64,000 nucleotides of DNA, taken from assembly GCF_022865125.1 (NCBI RefSeq), contig NZ_CP094828.1, positions 558,001 through 622,000 of the forward strand. Direction: 5' to 3'. How positions within the stretch are numbered: the stretch's first letter is position 1; the number at the start of each line of letters is the position of its first letter. The stretch is from Acuticoccus sp. I52.16.1 (lineage in GTDB: Bacteria; Pseudomonadota; Alphaproteobacteria; Rhizobiales; Amorphaceae). Below the pieces are notes generated by a model. It saw nothing but the letters and a program-made list of their open reading frames with translations, ran no database searches and was not told the DNA's origin. Position numbers and translations under genes: made by a program. This document shows, piece by piece, positions 43,708-53,653 of the stretch.

Positions 43708-45062
43708 CTCCGTTGAAACGCCGGACTCATGAGGAGGAGAACCATGGCTTGATGGCGATCTTCCGCCCGATCCACGGTTTCGGCAACGAACGGATCGAGG
43801 TCTTCGCCCAGCAGCGTGCGCGCCAGACTCCGCGCGTCGACGCTGCGGCCGAAGCGGCCCACCATGGTGCCGGCGAAGTCCACCCGCTCCAGCACACTGT
43901 CGCCGCCCAGGAAGTCGTTGTCGTCGTAAGGCCAGCCGGCCGGCGACGGCGGATCCCAGATCGGCTGCCCCAGCGTTTCGCACGCCTCGTCGACGAAGCG
44001 CGGCGGGGTGTCGGGCGCCTGCAATGTCCGCCCGGCGGCGACGAGGAAGTCGTACGGCGGCACCACTTTGGTCGGCTCGCCGGCCCACGCATCCGGGTGG
44101 GCGATCAGCGCGAAGGCGAGCTCGGCCAGATTGCCGCCGCTCTTCACGAACGTCACCCGCAGCGTCTCGACGAGATCGGCCGAGGCCGCCTCGCCCACGA
44201 AATGGCGCGCAAACTTGTGCGAGATGTGCCGGGCGGTGGCCGGGTCGGCGGCGAGGTCGTCCAGCACCGCCATCAGCTGCGCTTCGCCCTTCTGGCGGTA
44301 GGTGCGGCCCATGATGGTGCGCGGCCCCGGCTCGTGCCAGCGGCGGTCGAACACGGGGTTGCGCGGGCGCGGGTCCATGCCGCCGGTCCACCCGGTCAGC
44401 GTCAGTGCCAGCGCGTTGACGTCGCCCTGCCCGTACCCGCCGTCGACGCCGACGGTGTGCAGCTCCAAAAGCTCGCGGGCGAGGTTCTCGTTGACGCGCG
44501 ACTTGCCCTGACGCCGGCCGATCGGACTGCCCGGCCCGAACGAGCGCGCATTGTCGAGGTAGATGAGCATCGCCGGGTGCGTGATCGCCGCCTTCAGCAT
44601 GTCCGCGAACGTGCCGGTGACGTGGGCGCGGATCACCTCGCGCTCGTAGTTGCCGGCGACGGCGCGCACGGGGACCTTCTTGGTCTCCACCGCGAAGTGG
44701 TTGGACCAGAACAGCACCAGCCGCTCCAGGAACGGGGCGTCGGTGGTCACGCCGTGGCGGTAGCGGGCGGCGACTTCGCTCGCCATCGCTTCGCGCACCA
44801 CCTTCTGGCGGGCGCGGGCGGCCTCCTTGCGGGTCATCTCAGTCGCCGCGGTGCCACCATTGCGATTGGCGCGGGCGGCGACGCGGAACTCGCGATCGCG
44901 GTCGACGTAGCGGCTGCGGATGGTGTCGAGGTCGTCCATGCCGCGGATGGTCGCCGCGCGCGGCCGGTCCAGCTCGGCGGCGAGACTTTCGCGCGTCCTC
45001 GCGGGGCCGCGGTCGGGACCGAGGCCGAATCGTGTGGCAGCCGTCAACGCGGGCGAGCGCAT
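43704..45062 (-). CDS. DUF1800 family protein
   Basis: The 452-residue protein shows DUF1800 stretches: 'FLERLVLFWSNHFAVETKKVPVRAVAGNYEREVIRAHVTGTFADMLKAAITHPAMLIYLDNARSFGP', 'VNENLARELLELHTVGVDGGYGQGDVNALALTLTGWT', 'ARHISHKFARHFVGEAAS' and 'PPSPAGWPYDDNDFLGGDS'. It lacks an obvious signal peptide, so it may act in the cytoplasm or travel with its Tat-exported DUF1501 partner, with which it overlaps by ATGA. No biochemical function is established for either family. Confidence 0.92.
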   Translation of the reverse strand: MRSPALTAATRFGLGPDRGPARTRESLAAELDRPRAATIRGMDDLDTIRSRYVDRDREFRVAARANRNGGTAATEMTRKEAARARQKVVREAMASEVAARYRHGVTTDAPFLERLVLFWSNHFAVETKKVPVRAVAGNYEREVIRAHVTGTFADMLKAAITHPAMLIYLDNARSFGPGSPIGRRQGKSRVNENLARELLELHTVGVDGGYGQGDVNALALTLTGWTGGMDPRPRNPVFDRRWHEPGPRTIMGRTYRQKGEAQLMAVLDDLAADPATARHISHKFARHFVGEAASADLVETLRVTFVKSGGNLAELAFALIAHPDAWAGEPTKVVPPYDFLVAAGRTLQAPDTPPRFVDEACETLGQPIWDPPSPAGWPYDDNDFLGGDSVLERVDFAGTMVGRFGRSVDARSLARTLLGEDLDPFVAETVDRAEDRHQAMVLLLMSPAFQRR

Positions 45063-45246
45063 GGGGTCACCTCCCTGCCACCGAAGCGCACGGGGGTCCG
45101 GCCCCCATCCGCTGCGGTATCATGTCGGCCGCGTGGTCCGCACCGCGTCACCGCGACACGCCGGGCCACGCAGCCCGGAGGGCGACACTGCCCTCCATTG
45201 CGCCCCTCTGATGCCCGCCGGCGCGTGAACCGGCGTTGAACGCGGC

Positions 45247-46413
45247 CTACTTCAGCGGCTGGAGGATGGAGACATAGTTGGCGACCGCCGCGCCGCCCAT
45301 GTTGAAGACGCCGCCGATGTCGGCGTTCTTCAGCTGCATCTCGCCCGCCTCGCCGGCGAGCTGCATGGCCGAGACGACGTGCATCGACACGCCCGTCGCG
45401 CCCACCGGGTGCCCCTTGGCCTTGAGGCCGCCGGAGACGTTGACCGGCAGCTTGCCGTCCGCCTCGGTCCACCCTTCGAGGATGGCGCGCGCGCCCTCGC
45501 CTTCCTTGGTGAGGCCCATCGCTTCGTACTCGATCAGCTCGGCGATGGTGAAACAGTCGTGCGTCTCGACGAAGGAGAGGTCGTCCAGCGTGACGTTGGC
45601 GGCGGCGAGCGCGCGCTGCCACGCCTCGCGGCATCCCTCGAACTGGATGATGTCGCGCTTGGACATCGGCAGGAAGTCCTGCACGTGGGTCATGTTGCGG
45701 AAGGCGACGGCCTTCTTCATCCCCATCGCGGTGGAGAAATCGGCCAGCACCACCGCCGCCGCACCGTCGGAGACGAGCGAGCAGTCGGTGCGCTTCAACG
45801 GGCCGGCGACGACGGGGTTCTTGTCCGACTCGGTGCGGCAGAACTCGAAGCCGAGGTCCTTGCGCATCTGCGCGAAGGGGTTCTTCACGCCGTTCTTGTG
45901 GTTCTTGGCGGCGATCTTGGCGAGCGCATCCGACTGGTCGCCGTAGCGCTGGAAGTAGTTGCCGGCGATCTTGCCGAAGACACCCGCGAAGCCGGCCGGA
46001 ATGTCGCCCTCTTCTTTCAGGTAGGCCGCGCGCAGGAGGTTCTCGGCGATCTGCGGGCCGGGCGTCGTCGTCATCTGCTCGACGCCGACGACGAGGACCA
46101 TCTTGGCCTCCTTCGCGGCGATCGACTTCAGCCCCTGGCGGATGGCGCCCGATCCGGTGGCGCAGGCGTTCTCGACGCGCGTCGCCGGCTTGAAGCGCAG
46201 CCGGTCGTCGGCCTGGAGCACCAGAGAGGCGGTGAAGTCCTGCTTGGAGAAGCCGCCGTTGAAGTGGCCCAGCACGATCTCGTCGATGTCGTCCGGACCG
46301 ACGCCGGCGTCGGCCATCGCGTCGGTCGCGACGCGGGCGACGAGGGACTCCACCGTCTCGTCGCCGAGCTTTCCGAAGGGCGTATGGGCCCACCCCACCA
46401 TCGCTGCCGTCAT
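45247..46413 (-). CDS. Thiolase family protein (acetyl-CoA acetyltransferase / SCP-x-like)
   Basis: The 388-residue protein has the nucleophile C84 in RVENACATGSGAIRQG, the catalytic His region 'VETHDCFTIAELIEYEAMG', and 'VSGGLKAKGHPVGATGVSM' with the last catalytic His. The HDCF motif marks the SCP-x/thiolase-like subgroup rather than PhaA/FadA. It could cleave or condense acyl-CoA. The ATG at 46413 has GGAGGAACC upstream. It lies downstream of the SDR and acyl-CoA synthetase genes but is separated by 228 bp with palindromic repeats. Confidence 0.9.
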   Translation of the reverse strand: MTAAMVGWAHTPFGKLGDETVESLVARVATDAMADAGVGPDDIDEIVLGHFNGGFSKQDFTASLVLQADDRLRFKPATRVENACATGSGAIRQGLKSIAAKEAKMVLVVGVEQMTTTPGPQIAENLLRAAYLKEEGDIPAGFAGVFGKIAGNYFQRYGDQSDALAKIAAKNHKNGVKNPFAQMRKDLGFEFCRTESDKNPVVAGPLKRTDCSLVSDGAAAVVLADFSTAMGMKKAVAFRNMTHVQDFLPMSKRDIIQFEGCREAWQRALAAANVTLDDLSFVETHDCFTIAELIEYEAMGLTKEGEGARAILEGWTEADGKLPVNVSGGLKAKGHPVGATGVSMHVVSAMQLAGEAGEMQLKNADIGGVFNMGGAAVANYVSILQPLK

Positions 46414-46462
46414 AGGTTCCTCCATCGTGCGCGGCCGGCGCCGCTCTTGTTCGCGCGGCCGT

Positions 46463-46547
46463 GCCGCATGGTTGAGCGGCCCCGCCGCATCTGTCTGCAA
46501 TGCGGCCAAGCCGCATCAGTCTGCAATGCGGCCCCGCCGCATTCGCG
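46463..46547. repeat. Palindromic 26-bp direct repeats upstream of the thiolase gene
   Basis: Two near-identical 26-bp units lie head to tail at 46484-46509 and 46510-46535 (GCCGCATCwGTCTGCAATGC then GGCCmm), with one internal difference plus the last two bases. A shortened copy precedes them (46463-46483) and a partial one follows (46536-46547). Each unit ends ATGCGGC and the next begins GCCGCAT, so every junction is a dyad. The array lies 50-134 bp upstream of the thiolase start, where an operator or a leader structure would be. Confidence 0.8.
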
Positions 46548-46641
46548 TGCTATGTCACATAACGATCGCTGCGCGACTTTGACAGGGCCCGGCGCGTTCG
46601 TCAGCCAAAATCGTCAGACGGTTTTGCGGCGAGCGCGCCGC

Positions 46642-47427
46642 TCAGTCGACCGGGACGACGATGTTGAGCGGCAGCCGGCCCCCGTCGGCGTAGACGGTCT
46701 GTCCGGTGATGTAGCTCGACTCGGGCGAGGCGAGGAAGGCGACCACCGCGGCGATCTCCTGCGGGCGGCCCATCCGGCCCATCGGCGTGCGCGACATCAA
46801 TGTCTTCACCGCCTTGGAATCGCGGGTCGCGCGCGGCGGCAAGTCCCCCTCCATGGTGCCCGGGCCGACGGCGTTGACGCGGATACCCCACGGCGCCAAG
46901 GCCAGCGCGCTCACCCGGATCAGCTGCGTCATCGCCCCCTTGGAGACCGAATAGGGCACCTCCGAGGTCATCGCGAAGACCGCGTTGACCGAGCTCATGT
47001 GGACGATCGTGCCGGGCGCCCCCCCGTCCTCGACCCGTTCCACCATATGCCGCGCGACGCCCTGCGAGATCAGGAAGGCGCCCTTGAGGTTCACGCGCAG
47101 GACCCGGTCGAAATCCTCCTCGGTGAGGGCCAGGAATTCCGCCCCGCCGTCGATCGCCGCGTTGTTGGCGAGCACGTCGACACCGCCGAAGGTTTCGATC
47201 GTCGCGGCGATCAGGTTGCGCACGTCGAGCCGCTCGGCGACGTCGCATTCGGTGAACTGCACGTGGCTCTCGGGCCCGAGCGCCTTGGCGACGCGCTCCC
47301 CCTCGCTCGCGTTCACGTCCGCCAGCATGACGCGCATGCCCTCCTCGACCATGCGCTCGGCGACGGCACGGCCGATGCCGCGCGCGGCCCCGGTGACGAT
47401 CGCCACCTTGTCGTTGAGGCCTCTCAC
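46642..47427 (-). CDS. Short-chain dehydrogenase/reductase (SDR)
   Basis: The 261-residue protein is a classical SDR: '[19 protein letters not shown]' (coenzyme loop), 'LADVNAS' with an Asp favouring NAD, 'NNAAID', the catalytic Ser in 'HMSSVNAV', YSVSK and the C-terminal '[19 protein letters not shown]'. The start is a GTG that overlaps the acyl-CoA synthetase stop by 4 bp, so the two are translated together. The substrate is probably a hydroxyacyl or keto compound linked to the neighbouring CoA genes. Confidence 0.9.
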   Translation of the reverse strand: MRGLNDKVAIVTGAARGIGRAVAERMVEEGMRVMLADVNASEGERVAKALGPESHVQFTECDVAERLDVRNLIAATIETFGGVDVLANNAAIDGGAEFLALTEEDFDRVLRVNLKGAFLISQGVARHMVERVEDGGAPGTIVHMSSVNAVFAMTSEVPYSVSKGAMTQLIRVSALALAPWGIRVNAVGPGTMEGDLPPRATRDSKAVKTLMSRTPMGRMGRPQEIAAVVAFLASPESSYITGQTVYADGGRLPLNIVVPVD

Positions 47428-49319
47428 GCAGCGGCGCCGGGCTTGCCGAGAGCGGTTTCGATGTCGTCGAGCGCGGCCGGGTCGTCGATGGTGGCGGGCA
47501 TGGTGTAGCGTTCTCCGTCGGCGATTTTCTTCATCGTGGCGCGCAACGTCTTGCCGGAGCGCGTCTTGGGCAAGCGCGGAACGGCGATCACCCGCTTGAA
47601 TGCGGCGACCGGCCCCACCTCCTGACGCACCTTCGCCACGAGTTCGGCCTCCAGCCCGTCGAACGAGGCGTCCGGCCGCAGCACCACGAAGCCGATCGGC
47701 GCCTGACCCTTGATGGCGTCCTCCGCGCCGATCACCGCGCACTCCACCACCGCGGGGTGCGAGGTGAGCACGTCCTCCATCACCCCGGTGGACAGGCGGT
47801 GGCCCGCGACGTTGATGACGTCGTCGGTGCGCGCCATGATGAAGACGTAGCCGTCGTCGTCGATCAGCCCGGCGTCGGAGGTGGCGTAGGTGCCGGGGAA
47901 GGCCTCGAGGTAGGCCGAGCGGAAGCGCGCGTCGTCGTGCCACAACGTCGGCAGGCAGCCCGGCGGCAGCGGCAGGCGCAGCGCGATGTTGCCCATGACG
48001 CCGCGCGGCAGCTCCTCGCCGCTGTCGGAGAGGATCACCACGTCGTAGCCGGGCATCGGCTTGGTCGGCGAGCCGGGCTTGACCGGCAGCGCGCCGAGAC
48101 CGAGCGGATTGCCGCAGATCGCCCAGCCGGTCTCGGTCTGCCACCAATGGTCGATCACCGGGACGCCGAGCGCCCCTTCGGCCCAGGCGATGGAGGCGGG
48201 GTCGGCCCGCTCGCCGGCGAGGAAGAGCGCGCGGAAGCGGGTGAGGTCGAACGCGGCGGGGCGCTCGCCGTCGGGGTCTTCCTTCTTGATGGCGCGGATG
48301 GCGGTCGGCGCGGTGAACAGCGAGACGACGCCGTGCTCGGCGACGACGCGCCAGAACACGGTCGCGTCCGGCGTGCCGACGGGCTTGCCCTCGAACACCA
48401 CCGTCGTCGCGCCGACGAGCAGCGGGCCGTAGACGATGTAGGAGTGGCCGACCACCCAGCCGACGTCCGACGCGGTCCACCACACTTCGCCCGGCGCGAT
48501 GCCGTAGAGGTTGGTCATCGACCATGCCAACGCGACGCAGTAGCCCGCGTTGTCGCGCACGACCCCCTTGGGCCGCCCGGTCGTGCCGGAAGTGTAGAGG
48601 ATGTAGAGCGGGTCGGTCCCCTTGACCGGAACGCACGGCACATGCCGCCGTTCGGCCAGCGCCGCGGCGTAGAGCGGTCCGAGATCGTGGTTACCCGGCC
48701 CGGCGAGGTCCGCCGGGCCCTGCTCGCGCTGCAGGTAGAGCACCGGCGGCGCATCCTTTGCGATGCGCCGTGCCTCGCTGATCAGCGGCTCGTAGGGGAC
48801 GACGCGCGTCGGCTCGATCCCGCACGAGGCGGCGATGATCAGCTTCGGCGCGGCGTCGTCCAGCCGGGCGGCCAGCTCCTTGGCGGCGAACCCGCCGAAC
48901 ACGACCGAGTGGATCGCGCCCAGCCGCGCGCAGGCGAGCATCGCCACGAGCGCATCGGGGATCATCGGCATGTAGACGATCGCCCGGTCGCCCTTGGAGA
49001 GGCCGAAATCCTGCAGCACGGCCGCCAGCGCGTTCACACGCGCGGCAAGCTCGCCGTAGGTCCAGACCGATTGCGTGCCCGTAACGGGGGAATCGTAGAT
49101 GACGGCCGGCTGGTCCGCGCGAGCCGGCAGGTGCCGGTCCACCGCATTCCAGCAGGTGTTCATCACGCTGTCGGCGAACCAGCGGCCGTAGATGCCGGCG
49201 CCCGGGTCGAAAGCGGCTCGCGGCGGCTCGATCCAGTCGACCGCTGCGGCGGCCTTCAGCCAGAAGGCCTCAGGATCCGCACGCCACGACTCGATCGTCG
49301 CCTCATAGAGGTCCGACAT
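47424..49319 (-). CDS. Propionyl-CoA synthetase-like acyl-CoA synthetase (PrpE/Acs family)
   Basis: At 631 residues it matches PrpE in length and in motifs: '[81 protein letters not shown]', '[15 protein letters not shown]' and the C-terminal catalytic lysine in [18 protein letters not shown]. It makes an acyl-adenylate and then acyl-CoA, likely from propionate or another short acid. The ATG at 49319 sits behind GGGGAGGGGGG. It heads a set with SDR and thiolase, suggesting short-chain acid or ketone degradation. Confidence 0.9.
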   Translation of the reverse strand: MSDLYEATIESWRADPEAFWLKAAAAVDWIEPPRAAFDPGAGIYGRWFADSVMNTCWNAVDRHLPARADQPAVIYDSPVTGTQSVWTYGELAARVNALAAVLQDFGLSKGDRAIVYMPMIPDALVAMLACARLGAIHSVVFGGFAAKELAARLDDAAPKLIIAASCGIEPTRVVPYEPLISEARRIAKDAPPVLYLQREQGPADLAGPGNHDLGPLYAAALAERRHVPCVPVKGTDPLYILYTSGTTGRPKGVVRDNAGYCVALAWSMTNLYGIAPGEVWWTASDVGWVVGHSYIVYGPLLVGATTVVFEGKPVGTPDATVFWRVVAEHGVVSLFTAPTAIRAIKKEDPDGERPAAFDLTRFRALFLAGERADPASIAWAEGALGVPVIDHWWQTETGWAICGNPLGLGALPVKPGSPTKPMPGYDVVILSDSGEELPRGVMGNIALRLPLPPGCLPTLWHDDARFRSAYLEAFPGTYATSDAGLIDDDGYVFIMARTDDVINVAGHRLSTGVMEDVLTSHPAVVECAVIGAEDAIKGQAPIGFVVLRPDASFDGLEAELVAKVRQEVGPVAAFKRVIAVPRLPKTRSGKTLRATMKKIADGERYTMPATIDDPAALDDIETALGKPGAAA

Positions 49320-49404
49320 TCCCCCCTCCCCGATTGCGCACCTTGTCGCGGCGCGTCGGTGGAACGATGCCACCAACGCCCCAGTGGCGCAAACGGGAGA
49401 GCCG

Positions 49405-49569
49405 TCAAGCTCTTAGGCGGGCGATCTCATCCTTCAGACGGAGTTTCTCTCGCTTCAGCTGGGCGGAGACCAGCTGATCGGCACTGGGTTGGGTGACTAG
49501 GGTTTGCAGCTCAGCTTCGATCGCGGCATGCTTGCGCTCTAGCGCAGCCTTGCGTGCCTCAGCGGACAT
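49405..49569 (-). CDS. DUF465 (YdcH-like) small protein
   Basis: A 54-residue, highly charged helical protein reading MSAEARKAALERKHAAIEAE and ending QLKREKLRLKDEIARLRA. The pattern 'L..KH..I..E........D...+..LK+.KL.LKDEI..L' is that of DUF465 coiled-coil proteins. GGAGGGG lies a few bases before the ATG at 49569. Function unknown; alphaproteobacteria often encode several. It lies between the synthetase gene and the efflux pump. Confidence 0.85.
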   Translation of the reverse strand: MSAEARKAALERKHAAIEAELQTLVTQPSADQLVSAQLKREKLRLKDEIARLRA

Positions 49570-49600
49570 CGGCCCCTCCGTGCTTAGCTGGGTAAGAGAA

Positions 49601-49648
49601 TAGCACTTTCGGACGCGAGATCTACACCTTTAAGTCGAAAAAGTGCTA
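49601..49648 (-). terminator. Inverted repeat spanning the efflux-gene stop codon
   Basis: TAGCACTTT and AAAGTGCTA are perfect 9-bp arms separated by 30 nt. The right arm contains the TAG stop of the Bcr/CflA gene. On the minus strand the distal arm is followed by TTCTCTT, a weak U-tract. A terminator is plausible though the loop is long. Confidence 0.4.
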
Positions 49649-50890
49649 CTTCGATGCGTCACCATGTTGCGGCGAGGCATGCATCAACCGCCCCCGCTCC
49701 GTGATCACGACAATCACCAGCGATATCAACGCGAAGAAGCAATAGCCGGTGAACAGCGGGTACGCCGATCCGTCGTAAAGCTGACCGACCGCGCCGCCCA
49801 GAATCGCCCCCAGCGCCGTCATCGCGAAGCCCACGAACGACGACCCCGTGCCGGCGATCGCCCCCAGAGGCTCCATGGCCAGCGCGTTGAAGTTCGGAAG
49901 CATCAACCCGACCAGGAAAAAGGACAGCGACAGGAACGCCACCAACAGCCCCACGGGGAATTCGCCGATCGCGACATGCACGATGTTCGCCACGACCGCG
50001 ACCAGCGCGAACACGATCAACGCTCCGTGCGACAGTCGACGCATGCCGATTCTCTCGACCACGGTGGAATTGACGAGACTGGCGACGACCATACCGCCCG
50101 CGACACTGGCAAAAATCAGCGGAAACCACGTGACGATGCCGTAGATGTCCTCGAACATCTGCTGAGCACTGGCGATATACGTAATCAGGCAGCCGAAGAT
50201 GAAGCCCAGGCTCATCGTATAACCGACGGTCTGGCGACTCTCCAGGATGGTCTTCAGCGCCACCAGCACCGGGACCGCCTTGCGTACCCCCTCGCCGGTG
50301 CGCGGGTTGGTCTCCTCCAGCCGCACCCCGATCCAGACCATCACGCACAACGCAAACGCGAGAAGGAACACGAAAATCGGCTGCCAGGACCCCAATAACG
50401 CGAGAAGGCTCCCCAGCGACGGGGCGATGATTGGCAAGATGATGAACACCATCATCACGATGCTCATGATCTGGCTCATCCCGCGGCCGACGTACCGGTC
50501 GCGCACCACCGCCACGGCGACGACGCGCGGGCCGGACGCGCCCAGCCCCTGCACGGCACGCGCCGCCAGCAGCATCTCGAAGCTCTGGGCGAAGATGGCG
50601 AGGATCGTCCCGGCCGCATACAGCAGGAAGCCCCCCACCAGCACCGGCTTGCGCCCGAGCCGGTCCGACATCGGCCCCACCACCAGATGCCCCGTCGCGA
50701 AGGCGGCCATATAGGTCGTGATCACGAACTGCTGGGTGTTGGCGTCGGTGAGCTGAAAGTCTGCGGCAATGTCCGGCAACACCACGAGCATGATGTCGAC
50801 CGACAGCGCCGTGAGGGCCATCGACATCGCCATCATGCCCACAAACTCGGCCATGGACGAATTGCCGAGCTTGCGAGATTGATCACTCAT
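49646..50890 (-). CDS. MFS multidrug efflux transporter, Bcr/CflA family
   Basis: The 414-residue protein has 12 predicted helices. 'VLPDIAADFQLTDANTQQFVITTYMAAFATGHLVVGPMSDRLGRKPVLVGGFLLYAAGTI' includes the MFS motif A (GPMSDRLGRKP), and 'ARAVQGLGASGPRVVAVAVVRDRY' is the Bcr/CflA motif B and C region. It would export drugs or metabolites with proton antiport. It starts 75 bp after the AbrB-type gene, same strand. Confidence 0.92.
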   Translation of the reverse strand: MSDQSRKLGNSSMAEFVGMMAMSMALTALSVDIMLVVLPDIAADFQLTDANTQQFVITTYMAAFATGHLVVGPMSDRLGRKPVLVGGFLLYAAGTILAIFAQSFEMLLAARAVQGLGASGPRVVAVAVVRDRYVGRGMSQIMSIVMMVFIILPIIAPSLGSLLALLGSWQPIFVFLLAFALCVMVWIGVRLEETNPRTGEGVRKAVPVLVALKTILESRQTVGYTMSLGFIFGCLITYIASAQQMFEDIYGIVTWFPLIFASVAGGMVVASLVNSTVVERIGMRRLSHGALIVFALVAVVANIVHVAIGEFPVGLLVAFLSLSFFLVGLMLPNFNALAMEPLGAIAGTGSSFVGFAMTALGAILGGAVGQLYDGSAYPLFTGYCFFALISLVIVVITERGRLMHASPQHGDASK

Positions 50891-50965
50891 ATCGCTTCTT
50901 TCTCAATTTGCTTGCTGCGACACCTAACGCATTCGACGGGGAGCGAAAGGCATGGCAGGTGCGCG

Positions 50966-52072
50966 CTACTCGCCGATCGAACGTTCGTTTCGCCAGCGAC
51001 GCCCGAGTAGCGCGATGACCGGCGGCAGCGATAGCGACAGGAGGATCATGCGCGCGGTGTGGATGAGCGCGACGAATGCCACGTCGTAGTTCAACAGGAA
51101 TGACAGCGCGATCATCGTATCGATCCCGCCCGGCGCATAGGCGAAAAAGACCGTCCCCACCGGGCGCGCCAGGATCGCCGCGAACGCGACGGCCAGCACC
51201 AGCGACACCGAGGCCGCCGCCACGAACGCCCCCAGCGAGGCGACGAACATCCGGGCCAGCCCCTCGCGTTGAACGCCGCGGAACCGCAGCGCGACGGACG
51301 TGCCCAGCATCACGAGCGCGAAGGCGGCCATCCAGTCCGGGATCGCCACCCGCGCCAGGCCGGTGACCGACATGGCCGCCCCCGCGATCAACGGCCCCAT
51401 CAGCGCCGGCGCCGGGATGCGCGCCACATAGGCCAGCGCCACCGCCCCCGCCGTCAGCGCCAGGGTGAAGGCGACATCGAAGGCGGCGATGTCGTCGGGC
51501 GCCATCTCGAGGTCGCTCGCATCCGAGCCGCCGAACACGAAGGGGATCAGTGCCACCAGGATGAAGAGCCGCAGCGACTGCGCCATGACCACGCGGTCCA
51601 TCCGCGCGCCGCCCTCTGTCGAGACGGCGAGCACCAGCGGCAGGTTGCCCGGGATCGACCCGCACAGCGCCGACAGCCTGTCCCACCCGCCGAGCCAATA
51701 GAGCACCGCCGCGCTCGCGGCCGACGTGCCGACGACCACGAGGACGAGGCCGATCAGCGCGACCGGCGCCGTCACCAGCTGCTCCAGCGCGGCGAGGCTG
51801 ATGCTGGACCCCATGACGGTCCCCAGCACCGAGAACGAGCCGGAGCGCACCGCATTGGGCAGGGTCACCGGAACGCCCGCGACGAGGGCGACCGCCACTG
51901 CCGCCGCCGAGCCGGTCAGGAAAGCCGCCGGCATGCCGAATGCGTGGAAGACCAACGCGCCGAAGGTACCGATGCCGACCGTCAGCAGCGCGACGGCGAC
52001 GCGCGCCGGCGTCCAGGTCGGCTGCGCGCTCTCCTGCGCCGCCTCCCTCGTTTGATGGATGGACGGCGGCAT
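50966..52072 (-). CDS. AbrB family membrane protein (PF05145-type)
   Basis: The 368-residue integral membrane protein has about 10 helices arranged as two similar halves, each with a 'G......P......' gate: 'FHAFGMPAAFLTGSAAAVAVAL... GSFSVLGTVMGSSIS' and 'RIPAPALMGPLIAGAAMSVTG... ALVMLGTSVALRF'. 'SIPGNLPLVLAVSTEGGARMDRVVMAQSLRLFILVALIPFVF' and 'AYAPGGIDTMIALSFLL' are family hallmarks. The old names 'ammonia monooxygenase' and 'AbrB regulator' are misleading; it is more likely a transporter. It starts 8 bp after gltD and is probably co-transcribed with it. Confidence 0.85.
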   Translation of the reverse strand: MPPSIHQTREAAQESAQPTWTPARVAVALLTVGIGTFGALVFHAFGMPAAFLTGSAAAVAVALVAGVPVTLPNAVRSGSFSVLGTVMGSSISLAALEQLVTAPVALIGLVLVVVGTSAASAAVLYWLGGWDRLSALCGSIPGNLPLVLAVSTEGGARMDRVVMAQSLRLFILVALIPFVFGGSDASDLEMAPDDIAAFDVAFTLALTAGAVALAYVARIPAPALMGPLIAGAAMSVTGLARVAIPDWMAAFALVMLGTSVALRFRGVQREGLARMFVASLGAFVAAASVSLVLAVAFAAILARPVGTVFFAYAPGGIDTMIALSFLLNYDVAFVALIHTARMILLSLSLPPVIALLGRRWRNERSIGE

Positions 52073-52080
52073 GGAGCTCC

Positions 52081-53499
52081 TTAGCGCGGGAGCGTCGTCG
52101 CCCCCATCAGGTCGAGGTCGATGGCGCGCGCGGCCTGCCGACCCTCGCGGATCGCCCAGACCACGAGGCTCTGTCCTCGCCGCACGTCACCCGCGGCATA
52201 CACCTTCGGGACGGAGGTGCGATAGTCCTGCGTGTTGGCGACGACGTTGGTGCGCTGGTCCAGCTCGAAGGCGCCACCGGAGAGGTAGGTGTCGAGCCGC
52301 GGGCCGGAGAAGCCGATCGCCACCAGCACGAGGTCGGCCTTGATGTCGAACTCGGTGCCGGAGATCGGCTTGCGCGAGGGGTCGACGCGGGCGCAGCGCA
52401 CGTGCGTCGCGCGGCCCTTCTTGCCGACGATCTCCAGCGTCGCCACCGCGAACTCGCGGTCCGCGCCCTCCGCCTGGGAGGACGAGGTGCGGAACTTCGT
52501 CGGCCAGTAGGGCCACACGACGTCCTTGTTCTCGCGGATCGGCGGCATCGGGCGGATGTCGAGCTGGGTGACCTGCAGCGCGCCCTGTCGGATGGACGTG
52601 CCGATGCAGTCCGACGCCGTATCGCCGCCCCCGATGACGACGACGTTCTTGCCCGAGGCCACGATGGGCGTGTCCTCGAACGGCTCGCGGCCGACGCGGC
52701 GGTTCTGCTGCACCAGGAACGGCATCGCGTAGTGAACGCCGGCGAGGTCCAGCCCCGGCAGGCCCGGATCGCGCGGACGCTCGGCACCCGTCGTCAGCAG
52801 CACCGCGTCGAACTCACCCGCCAGCTGCGTCAGCCGCGCATCGTCCACGTCGGCGCCGAAGTGGAAGACCACGCCCTCGGCCTCCATCTGGCCCTGACGG
52901 CGATCGATGCTGGTCTTCTCCATCTTGAAATCGGGGATGCCGTAGCGCAGCAGGCCGCCGGACTTGGCGTACCGCTCGAACACGTGCACCTCGTGGCCGA
53001 CGCGCGCGAGTTGCTGCGCCGCCGCCATACCGGCCGATCCGGCGCCGACGACGGCGACCTTCTTGCCCGTCAGCCGCGCAGGCGGCTGCGGCGTGATCCA
53101 GCCGTTGTCCCACGCCTTGTCGGCGATCGCCTGCTCGATCGCCTTGATGGCGACCGGGGTGTTCTCGATGTTGAGCGTGCAGGCTTCCTCGCACGGGGCG
53201 GGGCAGACGCGGCCGGTGAACTCCGGGAAATTATTGGTCGAGTGGAGGTTGCGGGCCGCCTCCTCCCAGTCGTGGGCGTAGACGAGATCGTTCCAGTCGG
53301 GGATCTGGTTGTCGACCGGGCAGCCGGCGTCGGACTGGCAGAACGGGATACCGCAATCCATGCAGCGCGCCGCCTGCCGTTCCACTTCCGGCTCCGAGAG
53401 CGGAAGCGTGAACTCCTTGAAATGCCGAATACGATCGGCCGCCGGCTGATACTTCAGCTCCTGCCGGTCGATCTCCAGGAAACCCGTGACCTTCCCCAT
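52081..53499 (-). CDS. gltD: Glutamate synthase small subunit
   Basis: The 472-residue flavoprotein shows N-terminal Fe-S cysteines ([25 protein letters not shown] and [14 protein letters not shown]), an FAD loop '[46 protein letters not shown]', an NADPH loop '[22 protein letters not shown]' and the final '[29 protein letters not shown]'. It passes electrons from NADPH to GltB. The ATG at 53499 has AAGGAGTGAC. gltB lies 2.5 kb upstream on the same strand, with three genes between. Confidence 0.96.
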   Translation of the reverse strand: MGKVTGFLEIDRQELKYQPAADRIRHFKEFTLPLSEPEVERQAARCMDCGIPFCQSDAGCPVDNQIPDWNDLVYAHDWEEAARNLHSTNNFPEFTGRVCPAPCEEACTLNIENTPVAIKAIEQAIADKAWDNGWITPQPPARLTGKKVAVVGAGSAGMAAAQQLARVGHEVHVFERYAKSGGLLRYGIPDFKMEKTSIDRRQGQMEAEGVVFHFGADVDDARLTQLAGEFDAVLLTTGAERPRDPGLPGLDLAGVHYAMPFLVQQNRRVGREPFEDTPIVASGKNVVVIGGGDTASDCIGTSIRQGALQVTQLDIRPMPPIRENKDVVWPYWPTKFRTSSSQAEGADREFAVATLEIVGKKGRATHVRCARVDPSRKPISGTEFDIKADLVLVAIGFSGPRLDTYLSGGAFELDQRTNVVANTQDYRTSVPKVYAAGDVRRGQSLVVWAIREGRQAARAIDLDLMGATTLPR

Positions 53500-53653
53500 C
53501 GTCACTCCTTCATTCACCACCATCGATGACTGCAACGGATGACGGTTCGGGTCAATCTTCGCGTGCGGCCATCGTCGCGTAGACCGTACGGCGACGCGTT
53601 CACGCCACAGATCAGTGTGTTGGCGCGCCGAATAGCACAACGAAGCGCAAAGT

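Noticed and set aside
46463-46547. Insertion-sequence end or transposon scar
   Set aside because: The repeats have no transposase, target duplication or terminal inverted repeats around a larger unit; they are short and tandem.
50966-52072. AbrB DNA-binding regulator or ammonia monooxygenase
   Set aside because: The protein is a multi-helix membrane protein with a duplicated gate motif and no DNA-binding domain or monooxygenase metal site; both names are annotation legacies.
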